Assembly (NCBI GenBank): GCA_016927595.1
Contig: JAFGMI010000028.1
Coordinates: forward strand, 1-64,000
DNA: 64,000 nucleotides
Reading direction: 5' to 3'
From: Melioribacteraceae bacterium
Lineage (GTDB): Bacteria > Bacteroidota > Ignavibacteria > Ignavibacteriales > Melioribacteraceae
Made by a program: the position numbers and the translations under genes. This document shows positions 49,968-59,930 of this stretch, piece after piece; positions within the stretch are counted from its first letter, which is position 1, and every line of letters begins with the position of its first letter. The notes under the pieces are model-generated. The model was not told the origin of the DNA, did no database searches, and worked only from the letters and a program-made list of their open reading frames with translations.

Positions 49968-51884
49968 ATGGTTGATCAATCGAAGTATAGCTTGTTATTC
50001 AAAGTAAATTCGCCAAAAGACATCAGAGATTTCAGTTTAAACCAACTGAAAAAGTTATCATCTGAAATACGGGAATACATGATTGATGTAATTTCTCAGG
50101 TGGGTGGACATTTCGGCGGAGGACTTGGTACAGTTGAACTTACTGTTGCTCTGCATAAGGTTTTTGATACACCTAATGATCTTCTGATCTGGGATACAGG
50201 GCATCAGGCTTACCCTCATAAAATTATTACCGGCAGAAGGGATCAGTTAAATACAATACGACAGTTCAAGGGAATCAGCGGTTTTCTGAAAAGATCCGAG
50301 AGCGAATATGATGCGTTCGGTGCCGGTCATGCAACCACATCGATTTCGGCTGCTGTTGGAATGGCTGAAGCAAGCAGAATTAAAAATGATAATAAAAAAG
50401 TAATTGCTGTTATCGGCGACGGGGCAATGACAGGCGGGATGGCATACGAAGCCATGAATAATTCTGGTATTCTTAAAAGCAACATCATTATTGTTCTCAA
50501 CGATAATAATATGTCGATTGCACCTAATGTATGGCAGATTTCGAATTATTTTACGGAAATGATATCCCATCCGGAATATAATAGATTCAAGGGCGCGATA
50601 TGGGATCTTACCGGTAAACTAGATCAGTTCGGTGACAGACTCCGGAAAGTAGCATCTAGACTTGAATCTGGTATAAAAGCTATCATTACGCCTGGGATGC
50701 TTTTCGAAGCCCTGGGATTCAGGTACTTCGGACCGATAAACGGTCATAACCTGAATAACCTTATAAAATTATTTGAACATATTAGACCACTTTCGGGCCC
50801 GATATTAGTTCATGCGCTTACGGAAAAAGGGAAAGGCTACAAACCAGCCGAGGGTGATTCACAGAGGTTACACGCGTCTACTCCTTTCGATAAAATGACA
50901 GGAAAGGCTTTTAAGAAACCGGGTCCGCCTTCCTATACCAAGATATTTGGTGAAGCGCTCGTTCAGATAGTGAAAGCTAATCCTGAGGTTGTCGGAATTA
51001 CAGCTGCGATGCCGGACGGTACGGGATTAAGTCTGTTGCAGGAATCATGCCCTGAAAATTATTTTGATGTAGGTATAGCGGAAGAACACGCCATTACATT
51101 TGCTGCAGGGCTTGCAACTCAGGGTATTAAACCGGTTGTCGCAATTTATTCAACATTTCTTCAAAGAGGATTTGATCAGATCATTCACGACGTTGCTCTG
51201 CAAAAATTAAACGTTGTATTTGTGCTTGACAGGGCTGGGCTCGTCGGAGCCGACGGACCAACTCATCACGGTACTTTCGATTTAAGTTATCTCCGGATGA
51301 TACCAGGCATGGTAATTATGGCACCGAAAGACGAGGCTGAATTAAGGAATATGCTTTACACTGCTGTAAATTATAATGACGGACCAATCGCATTGCGTTA
51401 TCCCCGGGGGAATGCGCTGGGTGTTGAGCTGAAGAAAGATTTTACCACAATTCCAATCGGTAAGGCTGAACAGATCCGTGAAGGGACAGAAATAGCAATT
51501 CTTGCTGTCGGCAGTATGGTTGAATATGCGAAAGAAGCCGCTTCGATGCTGGAAAAGGAAGATATTCACGCAGCTGTGGTTAATATGCGTTTCGTAAAAC
51601 CTCTTGATGAGGCTTTACTCGATGATATACACAATGGTTTCAGAAAAATTATTACGATTGAAGAGAATTCTTTAATTGGCGGAATGGGTTCAGCTGTCCT
51701 TGAATATTTTAATAAGAAAAACTATAAGAATGATATAATGTGTATTGGAATTCCTGACGGTTTTATAGACCACGGTACTCAAAAACAATTACATGAACTG
51801 ATAGGTATTGACCCTCAGACAATATTTGAAAGGGCAAAGTCTTTTTTTCATGGTTATAATATTAAAAAAGGTGTTGTAGCCTGA
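49968..51884 (+). CDS. dxs: 1-deoxy-D-xylulose-5-phosphate synthase
   Basis: This 638-residue thiamine-diphosphate enzyme condenses pyruvate and glyceraldehyde 3-phosphate in the first step of the MEP isoprenoid pathway. Motifs are DTGHQAYPHKIITGR, the ThDP-binding GDGAMTGGMAYEAMNN and the C-terminal transketolase domain with DRAGLVGADGPTHHG. Length is standard. Its TGA overlaps the ATG of the next gene by one base. Confidence 0.97.
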   Translation: MVDQSKYSLLFKVNSPKDIRDFSLNQLKKLSSEIREYMIDVISQVGGHFGGGLGTVELTVALHKVFDTPNDLLIWDTGHQAYPHKIITGRRDQLNTIRQFKGISGFLKRSESEYDAFGAGHATTSISAAVGMAEASRIKNDNKKVIAVIGDGAMTGGMAYEAMNNSGILKSNIIIVLNDNNMSIAPNVWQISNYFTEMISHPEYNRFKGAIWDLTGKLDQFGDRLRKVASRLESGIKAIITPGMLFEALGFRYFGPINGHNLNNLIKLFEHIRPLSGPILVHALTEKGKGYKPAEGDSQRLHASTPFDKMTGKAFKKPGPPSYTKIFGEALVQIVKANPEVVGITAAMPDGTGLSLLQESCPENYFDVGIAEEHAITFAAGLATQGIKPVVAIYSTFLQRGFDQIIHDVALQKLNVVFVLDRAGLVGADGPTHHGTFDLSYLRMIPGMVIMAPKDEAELRNMLYTAVNYNDGPIALRYPRGNALGVELKKDFTTIPIGKAEQIREGTEIAILAVGSMVEYAKEAASMLEKEDIHAAVVNMRFVKPLDEALLDDIHNGFRKIITIEENSLIGGMGSAVLEYFNKKNYKNDIMCIGIPDGFIDHGTQKQLHELIGIDPQTIFERAKSFFHGYNIKKGVVA

Positions 51885-52888
51885 TGATCAAAACGCGTGT
51901 GGGTATAATAGGACTTGGAGGCATAGCCCAGCTGGTTCATCTTCCCATAGTGACGAAGATGAATACCGTTGAAGTTGTAGCAGTCGCTGAAGTAAATAAA
52001 AACAGACTTAAAACAGTTTCAGAAAAGTTCCAGATTAAAAACAGGTACCTTGACTATAATGAGATGATTGAAAAAAACGAACTCGATGCGGTTATCATTG
52101 CAACGCCTACTAATACGCATCATAGAATTTCAATCGATTGTCTTAAGAACGGGTTGAATTTACTGGTTGAAAAGCCGGTTGCCACTTCATTGAACGAAAC
52201 AAAAGAAATTTGTGATGCAGCTAAAAAATATAATAAAATAGTTATGGTCGGTATGAATGCGCGTTTCCGTCCCGATGCCATGCTTCTAAAAAGTCTTTTG
52301 ACTACCGGAGAACTCGGCGAGATATTTTACGTAAGAACGGGCTGGGCTAGAAAGCAGAGCAGCACCCAGAACTGGTTTCTCAAAAAAGAAGTATCCGGTG
52401 GTGGGGCAATACTGGATTTGGGGATAGTGCTGCTTGATATGAGCTTGTGGCTGCTTGATTTTCCCGCACTGAAATCGGTATCCGTTCAAAAATTTCATCA
52501 TAAAGTAAAAGGTGTTGAAGATTCCGCTGTCGGTTTCGTTCGGTTTAAAAATAATTCAGTCCTCAATTTTGAGGTAAGCTGGTCTTTTCATTCGGATAAA
52601 GATTCATTCTCATTAACGGCATTCGGCACTGAAGGTACCGCACAACTGAATCCACTTAAAGCCTATAAAAAAACAGATACGGGAAATATCGATTATACTC
52701 CGACTTCAACTTCAAATCTTAAAAATCTTTATAAAAAATCTTATGAAAATGAATTAAAACATTTCATTAGTTCGATAAGAACCAAGAGCCCTGTTATTTC
52801 GTCATGTTACGATGCTATGAAAAGGATGGAACTGATAGAATTAATTTATAAATCTGCAGAACTCAACAAGGAATTAATATTAGAATAA
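51884..52888 (+). CDS. Gfo/Idh/MocA family oxidoreductase
   Basis: This 334-residue NAD(P)-dependent oxidoreductase has the Rossmann motif GLGGIAQLVHLP at its N-terminus and the family EKPVATS motif near residue 95. The substrate-binding domain follows. Substrate is unknown; relatives act on sugars, inositols or biliverdin. It is coupled to dxs upstream and lies one base before a response-regulator gene, so the whole set may be one transcript. Confidence 0.87.
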   Translation: MIKTRVGIIGLGGIAQLVHLPIVTKMNTVEVVAVAEVNKNRLKTVSEKFQIKNRYLDYNEMIEKNELDAVIIATPTNTHHRISIDCLKNGLNLLVEKPVATSLNETKEICDAAKKYNKIVMVGMNARFRPDAMLLKSLLTTGELGEIFYVRTGWARKQSSTQNWFLKKEVSGGGAILDLGIVLLDMSLWLLDFPALKSVSVQKFHHKVKGVEDSAVGFVRFKNNSVLNFEVSWSFHSDKDSFSLTAFGTEGTAQLNPLKAYKKTDTGNIDYTPTSTSNLKNLYKKSYENELKHFISSIRTKSPVISSCYDAMKRMELIELIYKSAELNKELILE

Positions 52889-52889
52889 T

Positions 52890-53579
52890 ATGAAAGAAAA
52901 AATTTTACTGGTTGATGACGAGAAGGATATCGTCGAATTTCTTGTTTATAATCTTGAACAGGAAGGATACAAAGTGATAACAGCCTACGACGGCATTGAG
53001 GCTTTGTCAAAAATGAATGAGAATCCCGATCTTATAATACTTGATGTAATGATGCCGAAAATGGACGGCTATGAAACATGTGCAAAAATCAGAGCATTGC
53101 CCGGTCATTCCGAAACACCAATAGTTTTTTTGACAGCAAAATCCAGTGAGATAGACGAGGTGCACGGACTTAATATAGGCGCTGACGATTTTATACAAAA
53201 ACCGGTTTCTACAAAAAAGATATTAGCCAGAATAAAAGCCAATTTGAGAAAAACATCAAAAGTTAATTACAGCGATAAAAAAACGAAAATTTCTATCGGT
53301 CCCTTAGAGATTGATCATGAAAAGTACGTTGTTTTTCTAGACGGGGATCAGATGGTATTCCCCAGGAAAGAATTTGAAATACTTAGCTTTTTAGCCTCGA
53401 ATCCGGGAAGAGTTTACCCTCGCGAGAGGATACTTAATGATGTCTGGGGAAATGACGTTTATGTTGTGGAAAGAACCGTTGATGTTCATGTTAGAAAGAT
53501 TCGTGAAAAACTCGGGAAATATTCCGATTTGATAGAAACAGTTAAAGGAGTGGGCTATCGTTTCAAAAATTTTGAGTAG
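52890..53579 (+). CDS. OmpR/PhoB-family response regulator
   Basis: This 229-residue two-component regulator has a receiver domain (acidic DDE near residue 10, phospho-accepting Asp about 52 in LIILDVMMPKMDG, switch Lys in IQKPV). A winged-helix DNA-binding domain (about 130-229) ends VKGVGYRFKNFE. It overlaps its kinase gene by eight bases. The pairing and kinase type resemble PhoB/PhoR, but no phosphate genes are nearby to confirm the stimulus. Confidence 0.94.
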   Translation: MKEKILLVDDEKDIVEFLVYNLEQEGYKVITAYDGIEALSKMNENPDLIILDVMMPKMDGYETCAKIRALPGHSETPIVFLTAKSSEIDEVHGLNIGADDFIQKPVSTKKILARIKANLRKTSKVNYSDKKTKISIGPLEIDHEKYVVFLDGDQMVFPRKEFEILSFLASNPGRVYPRERILNDVWGNDVYVVERTVDVHVRKIREKLGKYSDLIETVKGVGYRFKNFE

Positions 53580-54597
53580 ACTTAAGGAAAATTTTTTCTA
53601 CTCAAGGGTTTTTCTTTCCGAGTTTATAATTCTCGGTTTAATTCTATTTCTATTTGCAATCTTACTCAGCGATTCTCTTTTAGAAAATCTGCTTTTATTA
53701 TCCCTGATTATAATCGGTCTTATTTATTTTGTGGATTCCGTGGGTGCAAAACGTAAAGAACAGATAAGAATTATTCAGAAGGCTTTTGATGATATTAAAA
53801 ATAATGTGCTGGCATCTCCCGACGAAATCTCTCTCGGCAAGCAGCTCTTTGAACTTGAAGCCGATATAAAATCGATGTTTCTGAAAACCCAGACTGATAT
53901 CGCTAACCTGAAGAAACTTGAGCAGGTAAGAACCGAATTTCTTGGAAATGTATCGCATGAATTACGAACTCCCATATTTGCGATTCAGGGATTTCTTGAA
54001 ACTCTGCTTGGCGGAGCTGTGGACGATCCTAAGGTGAACCGTAATTTTGTTGCCAAAGCATATAGTCATACTAATAACCTGAATAATCTCCTGCACGATT
54101 TAATCGATATATCGATGATTGAATCCGGACAAATGAGAATGAGTTTCCGGTATTTCAACGTTCAGGAATTTCTTATACCTATAGTTAACGACTTTAAACC
54201 TGCTGCTGCAGAGAAAAATATTGAATTGATACTCTACAATATTAAGAGCAAACTGGAATTATTCGGAGATAAAACCAGAATAAAACAGGTTGTGACTAAT
54301 CTTATTTCAAATGCAATTAAATATACCGAAAGGGGTAAAGTAGAGATATTGGTATTGGAAGAAGGAAAATTCGGTAGAATTTTGGTGAGAGATACCGGAT
54401 TGGGAATTGCAGATAAGGATATTAGCCGGATTTTTGAGAGGTTTTACAGAGTTGATAAAGACCGCTCCAGAGCGGTTGGAGGAACCGGACTGGGGCTGGC
54501 AATCGTGAAGCATATTCTTGAGGCACATAACACTAAAATGGAAGTTAAAAGTGAGCCCGGAAAGGGTTCGGAATTCTCTTTTCTGCTGAAAAAGTGA
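53572..54597 (+). CDS. PhoR-like membrane sensor histidine kinase
   Basis: This 341-residue kinase has two closely spaced N-terminal helices (about 12-30 and 34-55) with almost no periplasmic loop. A linker leads to the HisKA domain with phospho-accepting His in GNVSHELRTPIF, followed by N-box NLISNAIKY, G1 VRDTGLGI, F-box FERFYRVDKDRSR and G2 GGTGLGLAIVKHI. The missing periplasmic domain suggests it senses a membrane or cytosolic signal or a partner protein. The start is TTG 53572 inside the end of the regulator gene. Confidence 0.93.
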   Translation: MSRLKENFFYSRVFLSEFIILGLILFLFAILLSDSLLENLLLLSLIIIGLIYFVDSVGAKRKEQIRIIQKAFDDIKNNVLASPDEISLGKQLFELEADIKSMFLKTQTDIANLKKLEQVRTEFLGNVSHELRTPIFAIQGFLETLLGGAVDDPKVNRNFVAKAYSHTNNLNNLLHDLIDISMIESGQMRMSFRYFNVQEFLIPIVNDFKPAAAEKNIELILYNIKSKLELFGDKTRIKQVVTNLISNAIKYTERGKVEILVLEEGKFGRILVRDTGLGIADKDISRIFERFYRVDKDRSRAVGGTGLGLAIVKHILEAHNTKMEVKSEPGKGSEFSFLLKK

Positions 54598-54695
54598 AAA
54601 GCAAAGTTCAGAAGTTTTAGATTAAATTATTTAATATAGCTCATGTCATCTCTGCATAATTCAATCCTCTCAGTTTCTGTTTGCATAAGAACTTA

Positions 54696-54726
54696 TTGAC
54701 ATATTAAAAGCTTTTTGATAAATTTG
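54696..54726 (+). promoter_or_regulatory. Bacteroidota-type promoter for rplU-rpmA
   Basis: TTGACA at 54696-54701 and TAAATTTG at 54719-54726 leave 20 bases between TTG and TA. The downstream box matches TAnnTTTG exactly. It lies 31 bases before the rplU start, and no gene separates them. Confidence 0.6.
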
Positions 54727-54757
54727 AGATCTTAAATTTTAAGCGATGGAGGATTTG

Positions 54758-55066
54758 ATGTTTGCAGTTGTCGATATAGCCGGACAACAATTCAATGTTG
54801 AAGAGAATAGTAAATATTATGTACCTAAACTGGAAGCGGAAGTTGACAAAGAAATAACATTTGATAAAGTGCTGTTGTTAAATGACGGTAAAAAAACTCA
54901 AATAGGCGCACCCTCGCTTGAAGGTATTAAAGTAACTGCAAAAGTTCTTGAACATCTGAAGGATGATAAAGTTATTGTATTTAAGAAGAAGAGAAGAAAA
55001 TCATACAAGGTTAAGAAAGGTCACAGACAGCAGTTAACTCAAATTGAAGTAACAAAAATTGGATAA
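54758..55066 (+). CDS. rplU: 50S ribosomal protein L21
   Basis: This 102-residue ribosomal protein begins MFAVVDIAGQQFNVEE and contains the basic L21 C-terminal motif FKKKRRKSYKVKKGHRQQLT. ATG 54758 is the right start because an upstream in-frame ATG at 54746 would put the GGAGG ribosome site inside the coding region. It is followed by rpmA after 15 bases, the standard order. Confidence 0.96.
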   Translation: MFAVVDIAGQQFNVEENSKYYVPKLEAEVDKEITFDKVLLLNDGKKTQIGAPSLEGIKVTAKVLEHLKDDKVIVFKKKRRKSYKVKKGHRQQLTQIEVTKIG

Positions 55067-55081
55067 TAACTGAGGTAAGTT

Positions 55082-55339
55082 ATGGCTCATAAAAAAGGTC
55101 AAGGTTCATCACGTAACGGTCGCGACAGTAATCCGCAGTATCTTGGGGTTAAGAGGTACGGCGGTGAAATGGTCTCTGCCGGGACTATTATTGTAAGACA
55201 GCGCGGTACTAAATTTCATCCCGGTGTAAATGTAAAGAAGGGCGGCGATGATACACTTTTTGCTACGGTTGACGGTAAAATTAAGTTCGAAACTAAACGC
55301 GATAACAGAAAATATGTCAGCGTCTATTCTGTTGCATAG
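55082..55339 (+). CDS. rpmA: 50S ribosomal protein L27
   Basis: This 85-residue protein begins [24 protein letters not shown], the canonical L27 N-terminus that reaches toward the peptidyl transferase centre. No extra N-terminal peptide of the Firmicutes type is present. It ends the rplU operon at a strong terminator. Confidence 0.97.
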   Translation: MAHKKGQGSSRNGRDSNPQYLGVKRYGGEMVSAGTIIVRQRGTKFHPGVNVKKGGDDTLFATVDGKIKFETKRDNRKYVSVYSVA

Positions 55340-55360
55340 GTAAATTCTAATTTTTAGAAT

Positions 55361-55389
55361 AAAAAACCCTCCGCTATGGAGGGTTTTTT
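55361..55389. terminator. Strong bidirectional terminator between rpmA and mdh
   Basis: A 12-bp perfect stem AAAAAACCCTCC/GGAGGGTTTTTT (55361-55372 with 55378-55389) closes a 5-base loop and gives a T run on both strands. A smaller hairpin, ATTCTAA-TTT-TTAGAAT (55344-55360), lies just upstream. Confidence 0.9.
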
Positions 55390-55408
55390 TATGCCCTAAT
55401 CAATATCT

Positions 55409-56383
<975 letters not shown>

Positions 56384-56452
56384 TTAAATTTTAAGAAATG
56401 TGGATTAGTTAAATTTATTAAACACCTGTTATGACAAGTTAAGAATATTATT

Positions 56453-56866
56453 TTAATTTAGCTTGAGAACAAGTGTCACTTCGGTACCTTCTTCCGAAAA
56501 ACTGAATTTTAGATCATCCAGGAACGATCTCATGATGTGGATTCCCCTTCCATGATCCTTTAAGATGTTTTCCGGTGCTGTAGGGTCGGGTACGTGACCA
56601 ATATCAAATCCTTTCCCTTGATCTTTGAATTTAACCCTTATCTCATAGTTATCATATTCAATTTCAACTTCCAGCATTTTTTTAGGATCACTGTCATTGC
56701 CGTGTATAATACTGTTTGATGATGCTTCTGCCACTGAAAGTGCGAGGTTGTTGTATTTATCTTCGTTCAGATTTGCTTCTGCTGCTATCTCCATAACAAA
56801 TTGTTCGATTTGGGGAAGTATATCCGGATCGCTGGGGAATGTTTTTATGATTTTATTTTTATTCAA
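56453..56866 (-). CDS. RsbW/SpoIIAB-like serine kinase (HATPase)
   Basis: This 137-residue protein has a stand-alone GHKL ATPase domain: N-box ALSVAEASSNSIIHGN, G1 FKDQGKGFDIG and G2 DHGRGIHIMRSF. Relatives are anti-sigma factor kinases that phosphorylate anti-sigma antagonists in partner-switching systems. No STAS antagonist or phosphatase is adjacent, so the partners lie elsewhere. The start is TTG 56866 with a GGAG site five bases upstream. Confidence 0.88.
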   Translation of the reverse strand: MNKNKIIKTFPSDPDILPQIEQFVMEIAAEANLNEDKYNNLALSVAEASSNSIIHGNDSDPKKMLEVEIEYDNYEIRVKFKDQGKGFDIGHVPDPTAPENILKDHGRGIHIMRSFLDDLKFSFSEEGTEVTLVLKLN

Positions 56867-56945
56867 CTATACTCCAATTGAGAAAAAAATCTGATAAAAA
56901 ATAGTTATTCACTATAAAAGAAAGCAAGTTAATAATTAATTTCAA

Positions 56946-58859
56946 CTAAATATTCCATCGAACTTCCATTTGCAGGTTTGCCTGTTTTCTAAGATTATTT
57001 CCTTCATTTCTGATAAACTCAAACCAGCCGGTGATATTGACTGAAGCTTTGTTTCTGACATAATACCGGATGGTTGAAAGAGGTCCGAAACTAAGGTAAT
57101 CAGTTTCTAAAATTTTAACCGATTTTTCATCGAAGCTGAAGGTCGATAAATTAAAATAACGTAGTCCGGCTCCAAATTCAAAATCTCTGTATTGGAATTC
57201 AATAATTGGCTCAAAAAAAAGTTCTTCGACAAATCGTACAGGTTTACCTTTAAATTCACTCCATAAAAAGTCCCCCTGTTCCGACAATTTCATATAGGCG
57301 AATATTCGTGCATAAACATTTTTTGAAATTTTAATCGAAGATGAGTCCTTGAACGCAAACTGTCTGAATGCAAAACTTTTGAAGTTCGGGTTAAGGTCCT
57401 CGAAATCATATACGGTATAGTTTGCTGATACTTCAAAATCGTTCCTGGTACTGAATATCGCACCTCGGTATGTCCCGCCTCCGGTGAATTTTAGTGTCCT
57501 TTGTTTGTTATTGTTCGAACTTCTCTCCGAGAATATATACACAATTTGATTTATGCTTCCTTCCAGATTGATGTAAGCATCGAAATAAGGATTCAAACTC
57601 CGGGTATAACTAATATTTGCCATCGAAAGTAATTCGTCGCGATCATCAAAATTATTTGTTGAAGGCGTATCATAAATTAATTTCCTGTGAAAAATGCTGA
57701 ATGAAATTAAATCACTACTGCTTGCCTTCCAATTGAGCAGAGTTGAGAAGGTTGTCAATTGCGATTTATGATTCTTCTGCGCCTCGAGCTCTCGTCTTTT
57801 TGTAAATGCAAGATCGTTTATTCCTTTAATATATTTCGCATTATGCTTTTCCTCGCGGTCAGAAAACACTACTCTTACAATGCTGTTCACATTTTTCGAG
57901 TTATACGTAAAAGCAGATGAGAAGTCTAATCTGAATTCTTCAATGAAACTGTCGAAGTTAGTAGAAGTAAAGCTGTTAATCAGATTGTATCTGGTTTCTC
58001 TGTCAATATCTCGCCATGTTATTTTGCCATCCACATTAAATCCGAAGGGTGACTGCCCGGGATTGAATTGTATCGCCTCCCGAATGAAATAGTTTTTCTC
58101 CGACCTGCTCTGAATGTTTTTTGAAATGCTGAAAACTGATTCGGTTAATGAATCTGTTTCAATGTAAAAGTCTTTTCTGTTCTCTGAATAAAAAGCTGTT
58201 ATACTGTTTGATAAATTATTATCAATATCGTTCTCTACGGAAATATTAACTAATCTGTCTGTATTTTTTCGGGGTTCTATTTCCTCGTTGTTAAAACTTA
58301 CAACCGAATTTATTTCAAAATCACTCAGTTTTAAATCCAATAGTCTGACGCTGCTTCCGTACTGAATTCCTTCATCTTCAATACCGACCTGTGTATTACT
58401 GCTTAAGCCTGCATGGGGAATTATTGTTAATTCCTTAATTGGTTTGAATCTTATGAATAAGGAAGCGTCTTTACTGGATGATTTATTGATTGCAAGATTC
58501 CGGTCATCTGCGTATGAATTCTGATAGATACTTAATCCGATATCAAGCAAATGCAGCAAACCGTATTCCGTTATAAATGAAATGTATTGTTCGTCCCTGA
58601 TGTTGCTCCGGTTGCTTTTTATCAAAGTTGAACTGAACGTATAATTCAAACCTGAAAAAAAATTATTATATCCTATACCGTAATTCAAACCTGAACGGAG
58701 CGTATGAGTATTCAACTGTTTCTCGTACAGGGAACTGGCTTTATTAGAAGAGTAAAATGCCTGATTAAACAAAAGGCTGTCACTTAAGGTTTGTCCATAA
58801 CCAACAGACTGAACTGAAATGAGAAAAGCCGCAAATGATATTAAAATTTTTTTACTCAA
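56946..58859 (-). CDS. Large outer-membrane barrel-like protein of unknown function
   Basis: This 637-residue protein has a signal peptide ending near SVGYGQ (about residue 23). The rest is repeated amphipathic strands with aromatic girdles (such as LNYTFSSTL and FEFGAGLRYFNLS) and an ending in VRWNI. It has no plug domain or TonB box, and no family is recognised. It is translated from TTG 58859 only eight bases after the stop of the FN3 lipoprotein gene, so the two proteins probably act together at the outer membrane. Confidence 0.65.
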   Translation of the reverse strand: MSKKILISFAAFLISVQSVGYGQTLSDSLLFNQAFYSSNKASSLYEKQLNTHTLRSGLNYGIGYNNFFSGLNYTFSSTLIKSNRSNIRDEQYISFITEYGLLHLLDIGLSIYQNSYADDRNLAINKSSSKDASLFIRFKPIKELTIIPHAGLSSNTQVGIEDEGIQYGSSVRLLDLKLSDFEINSVVSFNNEEIEPRKNTDRLVNISVENDIDNNLSNSITAFYSENRKDFYIETDSLTESVFSISKNIQSRSEKNYFIREAIQFNPGQSPFGFNVDGKITWRDIDRETRYNLINSFTSTNFDSFIEEFRLDFSSAFTYNSKNVNSIVRVVFSDREEKHNAKYIKGINDLAFTKRRELEAQKNHKSQLTTFSTLLNWKASSSDLISFSIFHRKLIYDTPSTNNFDDRDELLSMANISYTRSLNPYFDAYINLEGSINQIVYIFSERSSNNNKQRTLKFTGGGTYRGAIFSTRNDFEVSANYTVYDFEDLNPNFKSFAFRQFAFKDSSSIKISKNVYARIFAYMKLSEQGDFLWSEFKGKPVRFVEELFFEPIIEFQYRDFEFGAGLRYFNLSTFSFDEKSVKILETDYLSFGPLSTIRYYVRNKASVNITGWFEFIRNEGNNLRKQANLQMEVRWNI

Positions 58860-58867
58860 TTACGTTT

Positions 58868-59845
58868 TCACCTTTCCGCAATTGTAAATGATCTTATTTC
58901 CGAAAAACTATTGGGTGTGCTGTAGCCTTTGGAATATGTAATAATTCTCCAGTAATACTTTTTATACAATTCAAACACTGCCGGCTGAGCACTAACGCTT
59001 ATTTGCCTGCCGGAAGATGACGATGAGAATATTTTTTCATAAATGACATCAAAGAATTCATTCCTCTGGATAATCAATTTATAATCAGACGGGACGGAAA
59101 TTGTATTAAACTCGAAATCGAAATCGGATTTTAAGACTTGACCGTCAGTCGGATATACCAGAACGGGGGTGTCGTGAATCAGATCATTTACACTCTGAGT
59201 CGGGGTACTTTTAAGGTTTCCTTTATCTACAGTAACTATTTTGTAGTAATAACTGGTGAGCAGTCTTAATTTGCAGTTATCAGTAAAGCTGTTTACCGGA
59301 GAATATCCAACCGGCAGAATATTTTCGACATCAAAATTTTCCATCTGGTCCCTGTAAATTTCATAACCTTTAATATCGGTGTCTGCAGGCGGATACCAGT
59401 TCAATACGATCGATATTGAGTCATTCCAGTTACGTGCATTTATTTCAACGTTAAAAGGCGGATAAGGACGGTAACGATTCTCAGGTCGGGCGGAGACTAT
59501 TTGAGAATATATACTTTCTTCATCAAATACATCCACCGAAGTTACTGCATAGAAATAGACCGAATCATATTCGAGGTAGGATTCGGTAAAATAATTATTG
59601 GTTGTAAAGTCAAGAAATATCAGATGTGTGGAGTCGTTGACACCTTTATAGATATTATACTTCTTTATTCCGGACTCAGCAACTCTGTTCCACTCAACCC
59701 CGATTTCACCGTCCGAAGCGTAATATACATCAACAATTGAAGGGGGAACCGGAGGTACCCCGTCATCTATAATGTCGGATTGTGAAATCCTTTCACACGA
59801 TGTTAGTACAATTGCGCAAATTGCTGACTGCAGTAATAGCTTCAT
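58868..59845 (-). CDS. FN3-domain lipoprotein
   Basis: This 325-residue protein has a lipoprotein signal with lipobox VLTSC (Cys about residue 17 from ATG 59845). At least two fibronectin type III-like domains follow (about 35-125 and 130-225, with YNIYKGVND and GYEIYRDQ strands), then a C-terminal beta domain. It is likely anchored in the outer membrane. An upstream ATG at 59863 would add six residues. It immediately precedes the barrel gene. No binding target can be inferred. Confidence 0.75.
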   Translation of the reverse strand: MKLLLQSAICAIVLTSCERISQSDIIDDGVPPVPPSIVDVYYASDGEIGVEWNRVAESGIKKYNIYKGVNDSTHLIFLDFTTNNYFTESYLEYDSVYFYAVTSVDVFDEESIYSQIVSARPENRYRPYPPFNVEINARNWNDSISIVLNWYPPADTDIKGYEIYRDQMENFDVENILPVGYSPVNSFTDNCKLRLLTSYYYKIVTVDKGNLKSTPTQSVNDLIHDTPVLVYPTDGQVLKSDFDFEFNTISVPSDYKLIIQRNEFFDVIYEKIFSSSSSGRQISVSAQPAVFELYKKYYWRIITYSKGYSTPNSFSEIRSFTIAER

Positions 59846-59930
59846 AAAATTATTATCCAACATACGATGTTAATTTATTGAAATCGTCTGAATTATGGCA
59901 AGAATTCTTCGATGGGAACAGTTGCAAAAT

